Source of the DNA: SIG565 sp964607025
Lineage (GTDB): Bacteria > Bacillota > Clostridia > Oscillospirales > Acutalibacteraceae
Direction: 5' to 3'
DNA: 49,990 nt
Assembly (NCBI GenBank): GCA_964607025.1
Contig: CAZSIL010000013.1
Span: 1-49,990, forward strand
A model generated the notes under the pieces. The model was not told the DNA's origin. It saw only the letters and a program-made list of their open reading frames with translations, and ran no database searches. Below are positions 7,412-15,680 of this stretch, one piece after another (positions within the stretch are counted from its first letter, which is position 1; each line of letters begins with the position of its first letter). The position numbers and the translations under genes are program-made.

Positions 7412-10033
7412 ATGATTTGGCATAGTTCGGATGCCGATACGGTGCTTAATTTCTTTGGTACCAATAAAGATTCCGGTCTTTCTTCACAAAAAGCGGAAGA
7501 ATTACAATTACTCAAAACCGCAGAGTTTGACCGCCCCATAATTAAGTTTTTAAAATTAGTATTGGCGCAACTTAAACAATCTGTTTTTATCTATCTTACC
7601 ATAGCGTCTGTGATTTGCACAGCACTCTCGTTAATGGCTAAAACTGTATGGTGGCCGTATTTAACGGTTATTGTAATGCTTTTAATCGGCGCAGTATCGC
7701 TATCACTTCAAGAATACTTTACCAAGGACGCGCGGCATCAGGTTAAGAGTATCCGCCGTTGTTTTGTTGACACCTTGCGTGACGGTGAGGTGTTGCATAT
7801 ACCGTCCGACCAACTAGTTGTGGGCGACATCATTATTTTATGTGTGGGAGACTATATCCCCGTTGATGCCAGACTTATTGAAACGGTTAATTTCAGGTGC
7901 GACGAATATGCGCTTACCGGTGAAATCATAGATGTCGAAAAAGACTTTTCAGCCATAACCGAAGATATCACCGAAATAGAGGGTCGCAACAATATGGTCT
8001 TTGCAGGTTGTTCTGTCACCCACGGCACTGCCAAAGCCGTTGTTACCGATATTGACAATGATACCGAAATCCGCCGTATGCACTTATTAAATAAGAAGAG
8101 TGACGCGGGAGACAGTCCCTTCAGTAAAACGATTGAGCTTGTTAAAAAATACACCTTTATAGTAGCGGCAGTTACTGCAGCGCTTATCTGCATTGTTTTA
8201 ATTCTCGTCAACCTTACAAGAGTTGAGACAAATTTTGCGTTATTTTTGGGCGATACCCTTGTAAACACCCTACCTATATTAATTGCTGCCGTTCCTGAAA
8301 CTCTTCCAATCACCGCAGCGCTGGTCATCTGGGCGGCAATGAAATCGCTTAGTGAAAAAGGCATTATTTTTAATAAATTATCTTCGCTTGAAAAAGCAGC
8401 TGATATTTCAGTAATATGCGCTGATAAAACGGGTGTTTTAACCCCTGATGATATGAGTGTTGCCGAAATATTTGATGGTAATAATATCAAATCAGATTTG
8501 GACAATCCCGGCAATGCCGCACTTCTTACTGCAAAGTTGGCGCTTATTTGCGGCAATGGTATTGATAACAATTTAGCCGCATCAAATTTAATTTCCGATT
8601 CATCAGGAAAAGCATTGTTTGATTTTTGCAGTAGGTTTGAAATTTCAGACAGTGAGCAATTGCTTAATATGTATCCCCTGCTCGCTCACGTACCTTTCGA
8701 TAATATAAGACAAAGAGTTACCACCGTTAATATGATAAACGGCAAACCCGTTGTAATTGTAAAAGGTGCACCCGAAAAAATAATTCCGCTTTGCAAAGAT
8801 ATAGATGAATCAGCACTTTTATCAGTCTACGAGAATATGGCGGCAAAGGAGATGCGCGTCATTGCAGTCGGCTACCGTCCTATTTCCGAATTACCTGCTT
8901 TCCCGGTGGCAGAAGAGTTAGAGCAAAATATCACATTTGCCGGTTTTATAGGTCTATTAGACACACCCGATGCAGATATAATAGCAACTGTCGAACAGTG
9001 TGAATATGCAGGAATTAAAACCGTTATGACAACGGGTGATGGTGAAATAAATTCAAAAGCAATAGCACGACGTATTGGTATTTTTCACGATGGTTTGACA
9101 AGTATTACCGGTGATAATATCAAGAAATTTACAGACGAGGAACTTTACAGTACTGTAACGGGATATGCTGTGTTTGCCCGTCTTGACGATACCGATCGCT
9201 ACCGTATAGTTAAAGCGCTTATGCACAACAACGAAACGGTGGCAGTAACGGGTAGCAAGAGTACCGACGCACCGGTACTGCGCAAAGCCGATATTGGTTT
9301 TGCCATTGATGAAACCGCAACCGATGTTGCTAAGAACGCCGCAGACATAATCGTATCTAACGGACGTATTTCAACACTGCTTAACGTTGTCAAAAACGCA
9401 CGTAATATTTTTGAAGAAATCAAAAGAATAATTTACTACTTCATCAGTTGTAACCTTGGGGAACTTTTAGTTTTATTTCTAGGTGCATTGATTTTTTCAA
9501 ATCCCATATTGATAGCTTCCCAACTTTTACTGGTAAACCTTATTACTGATATTCTACCATGTATTGCATTAGGTCTCTCCCCTGCTGACAATAGCGTACT
9601 TGATACTAATGCCAAGAAAAGCCGTAATGTATTTACCGTTAAATCAACAATAACCCTCATTATCCAAGCAGCCATAATTTGTATTTTAACTTTAATCGCT
9701 TCGGCGATTGGCAACACAGTAAATACTCAAGTTGCACAAACAATGGCCCTTGCAACACTGTCCGTTTTGCAGATAGTTCACATCTTCCCAAGTTACAGCG
9801 AAAAGGTACTTATAGACAGTAATATTTTAAAGCACAAATATATCTTTATCGGTTCAGCACTCTGCCTTGTACTTTTACTGATTATTATGTTAAGTCCATT
9901 ATCTGCGTTATTCAGTCTTGCAAAACTAACACTTAATCAGTGGTTGCTAATAACACTTTTTGCAGTGATTATGTTCGCAGCAGATGAGATTATTAAGATA
10001 GGTTTTAAGATTTATTACAAATTAAAAAGATAA
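7412..10033 (+). CDS. P-type ATPase of the Ca2+/P2 type with eroded hinge motif
   Basis: P-type ATPases pump cations across the membrane through an Asp-phosphate intermediate. The start at 7412 (873 residues) is chosen over longer forms because GGGAGGG lies just upstream and the promoter sits inside any longer frame. The phosphorylation site is D338 in CADKTGVLT. The A-domain loop reads LTGEIIDVEK rather than TGESxPV, the nucleotide site KGAPEKI is present, and MTTGDG keeps the TGD motif. The hinge normally GDGxND reads GSKSTD (residues 614-619), so the first Asp is missing. Membrane ligands look intact: PETLP, SCNLGELL and VNLITD. It is a lone gene between its promoter and a bidirectional terminator. 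Transported ion and activity are uncertain. Confidence 0.9.
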   Translation: MIWHSSDADTVLNFFGTNKDSGLSSQKAEELQLLKTAEFDRPIIKFLKLVLAQLKQSVFIYLTIASVICTALSLMAKTVWWPYLTVIVMLLIGAVSLSLQEYFTKDARHQVKSIRRCFVDTLRDGEVLHIPSDQLVVGDIIILCVGDYIPVDARLIETVNFRCDEYALTGEIIDVEKDFSAITEDITEIEGRNNMVFAGCSVTHGTAKAVVTDIDNDTEIRRMHLLNKKSDAGDSPFSKTIELVKKYTFIVAAVTAALICIVLILVNLTRVETNFALFLGDTLVNTLPILIAAVPETLPITAALVIWAAMKSLSEKGIIFNKLSSLEKAADISVICADKTGVLTPDDMSVAEIFDGNNIKSDLDNPGNAALLTAKLALICGNGIDNNLAASNLISDSSGKALFDFCSRFEISDSEQLLNMYPLLAHVPFDNIRQRVTTVNMINGKPVVIVKGAPEKIIPLCKDIDESALLSVYENMAAKEMRVIAVGYRPISELPAFPVAEELEQNITFAGFIGLLDTPDADIIATVEQCEYAGIKTVMTTGDGEINSKAIARRIGIFHDGLTSITGDNIKKFTDEELYSTVTGYAVFARLDDTDRYRIVKALMHNNETVAVTGSKSTDAPVLRKADIGFAIDETATDVAKNAADIIVSNGRISTLLNVVKNARNIFEEIKRIIYYFISCNLGELLVLFLGALIFSNPILIASQLLLVNLITDILPCIALGLSPADNSVLDTNAKKSRNVFTVKSTITLIIQAAIICILTLIASAIGNTVNTQVAQTMALATLSVLQIVHIFPSYSEKVLIDSNILKHKYIFIGSALCLVLLLIIMLSPLSALFSLAKLTLNQWLLITLFAVIMFAADEIIKIGFKIYYKLKR

Positions 10034-10070
10034 CAAAATCGCGATAGCAAAAGCTATCGCGATTTTGTTA
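10031..10070. terminator. Bidirectional terminator shared by two convergent genes
   Basis: A perfect 18-bp inverted repeat with a four-base AAAA loop. The TAA of the ATPase gene (10031-10033) is in one arm and the TAA of radA (10068-10070) in the other. Arms end in AT-rich tracts on both sides. Confidence 0.85.
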
Positions 10071-11426
10071 TCTGATATAATTCAATGCCTCTCCAACCGT
10101 ATTCACATAGATTATTTCAAGTTCGTTTATATCCTTTAAAAGTTTGCGGCAAGAGTTTGGCACTATACACCTCTTAAAGCCCAGACGCGCCGCTTCTTTA
10201 ACGCGCGACGTTACTCGTGACACCGAGCGAATCTCGCCCGATAAACCAATCTCACCAAAACAAATTGTTGCATCATCAATAGGTGTATCTCGAAGTGAAG
10301 ATACAAGCGCCAACGCCACAGCTAAATCAGCAGCGGGTTCATCAAGCCGTATCCCGCCAACAATATTAACGTATGCATCAAGATTTGAAAAATAAAGTCC
10401 CTCTCGTTTTTCAAGTACCGCTAAAATAAGATTTAATCGGTTATAGTCAAATCCTGCCGACATACGTCTTGGATTGCCGAATCCGGTTGCAGTAACAAGG
10501 GCTTGCACTTCGGCTAAAATCGGACGGGTACCTTCAATAACACAGGTTATAGCCGCACCCGAAACGTTTTTAATTCTGCCCGACAATAGCATTGCTGACG
10601 GATTTTCGACGGCGCTCAGTCCCTTATCGGTCATTTCAAAAACACCGATTTCGTTAGTAGAGCCATATCGGTTTTTAATAGCGCGTAAGATTCTGTAGGA
10701 CTGATTTTTCTCGCCCTCAAAATAAAGCACCGTATCCACAATATGCTCAAGTACCTTGGGCCCCGCAATATCGCCACCCTTGTTAACGTGGCCCACAATA
10801 AATACAGGTATATCGAGTTGCTTACCTGTGTTCAGCAAAATTTTAGCCGATTCGCGCACCTGCACAATGCTTCCGCTAGAGCTTGAAAGTTCGGAAATGC
10901 TCATAGTCTGCACCGAATCTATCATAACTAAATCGGGCGCACTGCTTTTAATATATTCGCAAACAAGTTCTGTATCGGTTTCGGTCATAACAAGCAAATT
11001 TTCGTTTTTAACGCCGAGACGTGCCGCGCGAAGTTTTATCTGTACCGCCGATTCCTCGCCCGATACGTACAAAATTTTAAGATTTTTAAGAGCGTTTGCC
11101 ATCTGCAAAAGTATTGTGGATTTTCCTATACCCGGATCACCGCTAAGCAACACCACAGAGCCCTTGACTATTCCGCCGCCGAGCACTCTGTCAAGTTCGG
11201 AAATCCCCGTAACAAAGCGGTGTTCATCATGTACGGCTATGTTATCAAGATTTGAGACGTTAATCTGCTTTACATTTACCGCCGCTCTGGTCGATACACC
11301 TTGCGGGGCTATAAATTGCTCTTCCATAGTATTCCACGCGCCGCAATCGGGACATTGACCGAGCCATTTGATACTCTCGGCGCCGCAATCGGTACACACG
11401 AATACAGTTTTATTTTTCTGTGCCAT
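10068..11426 (-). CDS. radA: DNA repair protein RadA
   Basis: RadA is a RecA-related, DnaB-like branch-migration ATPase used in recombinational repair. The 452-residue protein has a four-cysteine zinc finger (CTDCG and CPDCG), Walker A GDPGIGKST, the RadA-specific KNRYGSTNEIG (usual KNRFG), and a C-terminal Lon-like domain. I choose the ATG at 11426, preceded by AAAGGTG, because the finger then starts about ten residues in as in other RadAs; a longer frame to 11474 overlaps cwlD. It starts 4 bases after the cwlD stop, so they form one transcript. Confidence 0.97.
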   Translation of the reverse strand: MAQKNKTVFVCTDCGAESIKWLGQCPDCGAWNTMEEQFIAPQGVSTRAAVNVKQINVSNLDNIAVHDEHRFVTGISELDRVLGGGIVKGSVVLLSGDPGIGKSTILLQMANALKNLKILYVSGEESAVQIKLRAARLGVKNENLLVMTETDTELVCEYIKSSAPDLVMIDSVQTMSISELSSSSGSIVQVRESAKILLNTGKQLDIPVFIVGHVNKGGDIAGPKVLEHIVDTVLYFEGEKNQSYRILRAIKNRYGSTNEIGVFEMTDKGLSAVENPSAMLLSGRIKNVSGAAITCVIEGTRPILAEVQALVTATGFGNPRRMSAGFDYNRLNLILAVLEKREGLYFSNLDAYVNIVGGIRLDEPAADLAVALALVSSLRDTPIDDATICFGEIGLSGEIRSVSRVTSRVKEAARLGFKRCIVPNSCRKLLKDINELEIIYVNTVGEALNYIR

Positions 11427-11430
11427 TATT

Positions 11431-12144
11431 TCACCTTTCCACAAAATAGTCGTTAATGCCGCAGTAAACGGCAAATGCTATCTGATTTTTATAATTATCA
11501 TCCTTAAGTTTTTGCAGTTCCGAAGCGTTACTCAAAAAACCGCACTCAACTATTACTGCAGGTATTTTTGCATTATGTAATAGATACGTACTCTTAGTGC
11601 CCTGCTTTATCACCCTATCGTTTTCGGGTTGAAGCAAAGTTCGGATATTACCTTGTATACTGTCACCCAAAGTGTAACTATCGGGGTTATTTTTAGAATA
11701 AAACACCTGCGCGCCTTTTGCCGCCGACGCCGTAAATTTATTAAGATGAATACTTACAAAAACAGCGTTTGGATACCTATCCATAAGCGCCAAACGATTT
11801 TTAAGGTCACTCACTTTTCTTACTTGTATGGGTTTTGTAAAATCATCTTCGGTGCCTGTGTCGGTATTTCTTGTCATAATAACACTATAGCCACCCAGCG
11901 CCAACAATTCAGACAACGACGTTGCTATTTGCAAATTAATATCCTTTTCAACCGTGCCATCGCTTGCTACCGCACCGCCGTCAAACCCACCGTGGCCCGC
12001 ATCAATAATAACGAGTTTCTCGTTTCCGAAATCGGCATTTGCCGACACCGCCAAATCCGATTTTAAAAGCAACGGTGAGAAACTTAAGCCAATGAGTAAA
12101 ACCGAACATATAAAGGACAATAGCTTTACTGATTTTCTTTTCAT
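11431..12144 (-). CDS. cwlD: N-acetylmuramoyl-L-alanine amidase, CwlD-like
   Basis: CwlD is the spore amidase that, together with a deacetylase, makes muramic-delta-lactam in cortex peptidoglycan, the mark used during germination. The 237-residue protein has an N-terminal signal or anchor segment and a complete Amidase_3 zinc domain: IDAGHGGFDGG, the glutamate in VEKDINL, SIHLN, and the catalytic VIVECGFLSN. Size and the single-domain layout fit CwlD better than vegetative amidases carrying SH3 or SPOR repeats. The ATG follows AAAGGGG. The upstream region has a plausible forespore-type promoter. Confidence 0.85.
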   Translation of the reverse strand: MKRKSVKLLSFICSVLLIGLSFSPLLLKSDLAVSANADFGNEKLVIIDAGHGGFDGGAVASDGTVEKDINLQIATSLSELLALGGYSVIMTRNTDTGTEDDFTKPIQVRKVSDLKNRLALMDRYPNAVFVSIHLNKFTASAAKGAQVFYSKNNPDSYTLGDSIQGNIRTLLQPENDRVIKQGTKSTYLLHNAKIPAVIVECGFLSNASELQKLKDDNYKNQIAFAVYCGINDYFVER

Positions 12145-12163
12145 ACAATATCCCCTTTAGAAC

Positions 12164-12193
12164 ATTGTATGGAAATACCGCCTTGTCCTATTC
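12164..12193 (-). promoter_or_regulatory. Candidate sporulation (sigma-G/E type) promoter of cwlD-radA
   Basis: On the minus strand GAATA (12189-12193) and CATACAAT (12164-12171) are 17 bases apart, resembling sigma-G (GMATR...CATWMTA) and, at the -10, sigma-E. A second ATACAAT copy lies upstream at 12201-12207. No good sigma-A -35 is seen. The rest of the 12145-12328 gap is AT-rich without a gene. Confidence 0.4.
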
Positions 12194-12328
12194 TAAAAGC
12201 ATTGTATCACACTTTAAATTAAAATACCATATAAATATTAAAAACAAGTCTATTATTAGATACATTTTTTAATCGTAAGTAAGTATTAATTACATTTTAA
12301 ACATACGCATTTTTGCCATATTAAATAT

Positions 12329-12364
12329 AAAAAACAAGGATTGCTGACGCAATCCTTGTTTTTT
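12329..12364 (-). terminator. Terminator of the fhs-lipoprotein operon
   Basis: AACAAGGATTGC and its complement GCAATCCTTGTT surround a four-base loop; on the minus strand the hairpin is followed by TTTTTTATATTTA. It begins at the stop codon of the beta-lactamase-like gene. Confidence 0.88.
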
Positions 12365-13367
12365 AGAACAATTTACTATCTATAAGCTTTATTATATCAG
12401 CCATAACACCGGCATCATAGGATGATGGTCCCGGCGCATCGGTTAATACGACAATTATATAGGGTTTATCACCTTTCCAAACAATACCCGCATCGCTGTA
12501 TGCAAGCCATCCGCCCGAGCTGTTATGCCCTTGTTTATGAGAAACATCAACACCTTCCAGTGCAGCGGTGGCATAGTTATTCGGTGTGTTTGTGCATGTT
12601 TTCTTTAAAAATTTAGCATACTCTGAATCGGTTTTAAAATACTCATAAATTTCTCTCCAGATTACCGCTAAATCTTTTGCTTTGGCGTGCAAACTCCAAA
12701 CTGTTGGCTTTATTTGCAGCGATGGACAACCGAGTTCCGTAATCCACTCGTTATAACCGTCCCTACCGAAATAATCAACCATCATAAGATATCCAACATT
12801 ATCGCTAATACCCATCGTTTTGTCAATAATGGTTTCCATTGTAAACACTGTGCCGAAATCACGATACTGCATATCCCCTGTTCCCGGCTCGTAATGTTTG
12901 CTCTCATAGGTCATGGTGGTGGCAAGCGAACCATTTCCCTTTTCCATTTCTTTACAAGCATAAAGAGCATAAGCGGCTTTTACTGTACAAGCGCAAAACA
13001 GGTCTTGATTTGTGTTGTATGTGAGCGCCTTATTATTATCAAGCGCATACGCCACTACCGATACATTTCTTGAATATTTATCAAGCACACTTTCAAGTTC
13101 TAACAAAGCATCTTTATATTCATCTTTTTCAAGGTCACCATACCCAACAACCGTCGTTCCAATATCGGTCATTTCGGAGAATAAATCATCATATCGACTT
13201 GGTTGCTCGGTATGAATATCACTTGATGTATATTCATCGGATGGAGAGGTGTTCGGTATGGACGGTGTCGGCGTGGGTCTTGGTTCTTCTTTTCCGCAAC
13301 CCACTAACAAAAACACCATACAAAACAAAACACAAATTATTTTTATTAATATATTTACTTTTTTCAT
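12363..13367 (-). CDS. Beta-lactamase-fold lipoprotein with Cys at the nucleophile position
   Basis: A 334-residue predicted lipoprotein: signal peptide ending in LVGC (Cys24), a Pro/Ser/Thr-rich linker to about residue 60, then a class A beta-lactamase-like domain. The expected SxxK reads CTVK (Cys127-Lys130, codon 12987-12989 is TGT), SDN is intact (188-190), and the third motif is KQG (278-280) instead of KTG. The fold call comes from motif order and spacing. A true beta-lactamase is unlikely with Cys; a peptidoglycan-binding or cysteine-acyl function is possible. The ATG at 13367 starts one base after the fhs stop, so the genes are coupled. A longer frame reaching 13472 would overlap fhs and hides the signal peptide. 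Confidence 0.8.
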   Translation of the reverse strand: MKKVNILIKIICVLFCMVFLLVGCGKEEPRPTPTPSIPNTSPSDEYTSSDIHTEQPSRYDDLFSEMTDIGTTVVGYGDLEKDEYKDALLELESVLDKYSRNVSVVAYALDNNKALTYNTNQDLFCACTVKAAYALYACKEMEKGNGSLATTMTYESKHYEPGTGDMQYRDFGTVFTMETIIDKTMGISDNVGYLMMVDYFGRDGYNEWITELGCPSLQIKPTVWSLHAKAKDLAVIWREIYEYFKTDSEYAKFLKKTCTNTPNNYATAALEGVDVSHKQGHNSSGGWLAYSDAGIVWKGDKPYIIVVLTDAPGPSSYDAGVMADIIKLIDSKLF

Positions 13368-13368
13368 A

Positions 13369-15045
13369 TTAGAAAAGTCCTGTAATCTTTCCGTTTTCGT
13401 CGACATCAATTTTCTCAGCGGCAGGAACTTTTGGAAGGCCCGGCATTGTGAGAATATCACCCGTAAGAACAACTATAAATCCGGCACCTGCCGATACCTT
13501 AACGTTTTTAACAGTCACCGTAAAGTTTTCGGGTGCACCGAGTTTAGTGGGGTCATCAGAAAAACTGTACTGTGTTTTTGCAATGCAAATAGGCAGTTTG
13601 CCAAATCCCAAAGCAGTCAACTGTTCTACCTGCTTTCTGGCATTAGGCATAAGCGTTACGCCGTCACCGCCGTAAATTTTCTTAACAACGGCTTCAATTT
13701 TTTCTTCGATAGACAGCTCGGTATCGTAAGAAAAGGTAAAATCGCCCTGTTCTTCTTCGCAAAGGCGTACAACCTCTTTTGCCAGTGCCTCGCCGCCCTT
13801 TCCGCCTTCAGCCCAAACGGTTGAGAGAACGGTATTTACGCCGAGTTCCTTACACTTATTTATAATAAAGTCAATTTCATTATCGGTATCGGTCGGGAAA
13901 CGGTTAACGGCGACTACACAAGGCAGTTTGTAAACATTTTTAATATTTGATACATGGCGAAGAAGATTCGGTATACCATTTTCAAGCGCCCTGATATCTT
14001 CCGTTGCGAGTTGAGTTTTAAGTAAACCGCCGTGCATCTTAAGTGCTCGAACTGTGGCAACTATTACAACCGCATCGGGAGTAAGTCCAGCCATACGGCA
14101 TTTAATATCAAGGAATTTCTCAGCACCAAGGTCTGCGCCAAAGCCCGCTTCGGTAATAGCGTAATCGCCCATTTTGAGCGCTAATTTTGTAGCCATAACC
14201 GAATTACATCCGTGTGCAATATTTGCAAAAGGTCCGCCGTGAACAAATGCCGGTGTACCCTCAAGTGTTTGTACAAGGTTGGGTTTAATCGCGTCTTTGA
14301 GCAATGCCGTCATAGCTCCTGCTGCTTTAAGCTCACCACAGGTTACGGGCTTATCATCAAAGGTATAACCAACGATAATGCGTGATAAACGTTCTTTTAA
14401 ATCGGTTATAGAATTTGAAAGGCATAATATTGCCATAATCTCAGAAGCAACCGTAATATCAAAACCATCTTCACGCGGAACTCCGTTGGCCTTACCGCCC
14501 ATACCGTCTACAACAAAGCGAAGTTGACGGTCGTTCATATCAACGCAGCGTTTCCATGTGATTTTGCGAACATCAATACCTAAAGCATTTCCCTGTTGAA
14601 TATGGTTATCAAGCATAGCGGCAAGTAGGTTGTTTGCAGCACCTATAGCGTGAAAGTCACCCGTAAAGTGAAGATTGATATCCTCCATCGGTACAACCTG
14701 AGCATATCCGCCGCCTGCAGCACCGCCCTTAACTCCGAAAACAGGTCCCAGTGACGGTTCACGTAATGCTACGGTTACGTCTTTTCCTATACGGCGAAGT
14801 CCGTCTGCAAGACCTATGGTTGTAGTCGTTTTACCTTCACCCGCAGGGGTCGGCGTAATGGCAGTTACCAAAACGAGTTTACCGTTAGGACGAGCAGTAT
14901 CATCAAGCAATTTCGGGTCGATTTTTGCTTTATATTTGCCGTATTGTTCAATATATTCTTCATCAACGTGTGCACGTTTAGCAATCTCTGTAATATGCTC
15001 TAATTTACACTCCTGTGCAATTTCAATATCGGATTTATATCCCAT
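13369..15045 (-). CDS. fhs: Formate-tetrahydrofolate ligase
   Basis: This enzyme uses ATP to join formate and tetrahydrofolate to give 10-formyl-THF, the entry to the methyl branch of acetogenesis and to purine synthesis. The 558-residue protein is full length, with the P-loop-like TPTPAGEGKTTTTIGLADGL near the N-terminus and VALREPSLGPVFGVKGGAAG. The start ATG at 15045 is preferred over 15054 because GAAGGG is then spaced correctly. It has its own promoter behind the terminator of yerC and is coupled to the lipoprotein gene downstream. Confidence 0.98.
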   Translation of the reverse strand: MGYKSDIEIAQECKLEHITEIAKRAHVDEEYIEQYGKYKAKIDPKLLDDTARPNGKLVLVTAITPTPAGEGKTTTTIGLADGLRRIGKDVTVALREPSLGPVFGVKGGAAGGGYAQVVPMEDINLHFTGDFHAIGAANNLLAAMLDNHIQQGNALGIDVRKITWKRCVDMNDRQLRFVVDGMGGKANGVPREDGFDITVASEIMAILCLSNSITDLKERLSRIIVGYTFDDKPVTCGELKAAGAMTALLKDAIKPNLVQTLEGTPAFVHGGPFANIAHGCNSVMATKLALKMGDYAITEAGFGADLGAEKFLDIKCRMAGLTPDAVVIVATVRALKMHGGLLKTQLATEDIRALENGIPNLLRHVSNIKNVYKLPCVVAVNRFPTDTDNEIDFIINKCKELGVNTVLSTVWAEGGKGGEALAKEVVRLCEEEQGDFTFSYDTELSIEEKIEAVVKKIYGGDGVTLMPNARKQVEQLTALGFGKLPICIAKTQYSFSDDPTKLGAPENFTVTVKNVKVSAGAGFIVVLTGDILTMPGLPKVPAAEKIDVDENGKITGLF

Positions 15046-15074
15046 TTTCAACATCCCTTCAATTTTTTAATTTT

Positions 15075-15103
15075 ATTATACCATTTATTATATTTGAGTG
15101 CAA
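15075..15103 (-). promoter_or_regulatory. Sigma-A promoter of fhs
   Basis: On the minus strand TTGCAC (15098-15103) and TATAAT (15075-15080) are 17 bases apart, immediately after the yerC terminator and about 30 bases before the fhs start. Confidence 0.75.
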
Positions 15104-15117
15104 TACAAAAATTAAAA

Positions 15118-15137
15118 GGTGGGCAATACTACCCACC
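15118..15137 (-). terminator. Terminator of the yerC-type gene
   Basis: GGTGGG and CCCACC form a GC-rich stem with an eight-base loop; on the minus strand it is followed by TTTTAATTTTT. Confidence 0.8.
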
Positions 15138-15142
15138 ACATT

Positions 15143-15433
15143 TCATTTGCTTTTTTTTACTTGTTCTATTGCCTTTTTATATCCACCGCAACCATAATTA
15201 AGGCATCTGCTTACCCTACTAATCGTTGCAGAGCTTACGTTAACATCCCTTGCAATTTCTTGATAGTTTTTACCTTCATCAAGAGCAACGGCAACATCAA
15301 GACGCTGCGCCATATCCTGAACTTCCTTTATGGTACAGATATCTTCGAAAAAGTTATAACAATCATCTTTATTTTCTAATTTAAGTATTACCGAAAATAA
15401 TCTATCGATAGAATCAGAACGGAAAACAGCCAT
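15143..15433 (-). CDS. yerC: YerC/YecD-type TrpR-like regulator
   Basis: A 96-residue protein of the TrpR-like YerC/YecD family. The helix-turn-helix is clear in NYQEIARDVNVSSATISRVS (residues about 55-75), and the N-terminal half is helical, as expected for a dimerising TrpR fold. The regulatory target is not known to me. The start at 15433 follows AAGGGGTG; an extended frame to 15472 would run into the promoter. The gene stands alone between its promoter and terminator. A short dyad inside the promoter spacer could mean self-regulation. Confidence 0.85.
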   Translation of the reverse strand: MAVFRSDSIDRLFSVILKLENKDDCYNFFEDICTIKEVQDMAQRLDVAVALDEGKNYQEIARDVNVSSATISRVSRCLNYGCGGYKKAIEQVKKSK

Positions 15434-15462
15434 AACAACACCCCTTATCTTCACTTGTTCAT

Positions 15463-15491
15463 ATTTTACCACTTTAGTGTGGCAAAGTCAA
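15463..15491 (-). promoter_or_regulatory. Sigma-A promoter of yerC with a dyad in the spacer
   Basis: On the minus strand TTGACT (15486-15491) and TAAAAT (15463-15468) are 17 bases apart. The spacer contains CACTAAAGTG, a 4+4 inverted repeat, a possible operator. Confidence 0.65.
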
Positions 15492-15523
15492 CAATAAAAA
15501 CAAACGGACGTGTCTGCTTTACT

Positions 15524-15661
15524 TTAAAATGACATAAAAGAAAATGCAAATAAAATGCATAACACAAGATAAATAACGCCCAGTCCCCCACCTACAATAT
15601 GGGTTACCATATTAAATATTTCTTCGCCGGTAGTATAATCCGGTAATATACGGTCCCTCAA
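15524..15661 (-). pseudogene. Short hemolysin III-like N-terminal fragment
   Basis: A 45-codon frame, starting at TTG 15661, that encodes LPDYTTGEEIFNMVTHIVGG followed by one hydrophobic helix and a stop. The motif and following helix match what I recall of the N-terminus and first membrane segment of hemolysin III/YqfA (PAQR-type) proteins, which normally have seven helices and about 215 residues. The rest is missing and no other frame continues it, because the yerC promoter follows at once. No good ribosome-binding site is visible. It is either a deletion remnant or a mini membrane protein, lying 19 bases after the thioesterase stop. Confidence 0.5.
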
Positions 15662-15680
15662 TTTAATTCTTTTTTTTAAA

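Noticed and set aside
7852..8571. Minus-strand open frame of 239 codons opposite the P-type ATPase gene
   Set aside because: Composition (Ser/Ile/Ala-rich) is what the antisense of a membrane protein gives; there is no start signal and the sense frame is clearly coding.
10756..11358. Plus-strand open frame of 200 codons opposite radA
   Set aside because: Fully antisense to conserved RadA motifs, no ribosome-binding site.
13249..13824. Plus-strand open frame of 191 codons opposite fhs and the lipoprotein gene
   Set aside because: It spans the junction of two well-supported minus-strand genes and shows no family motif.
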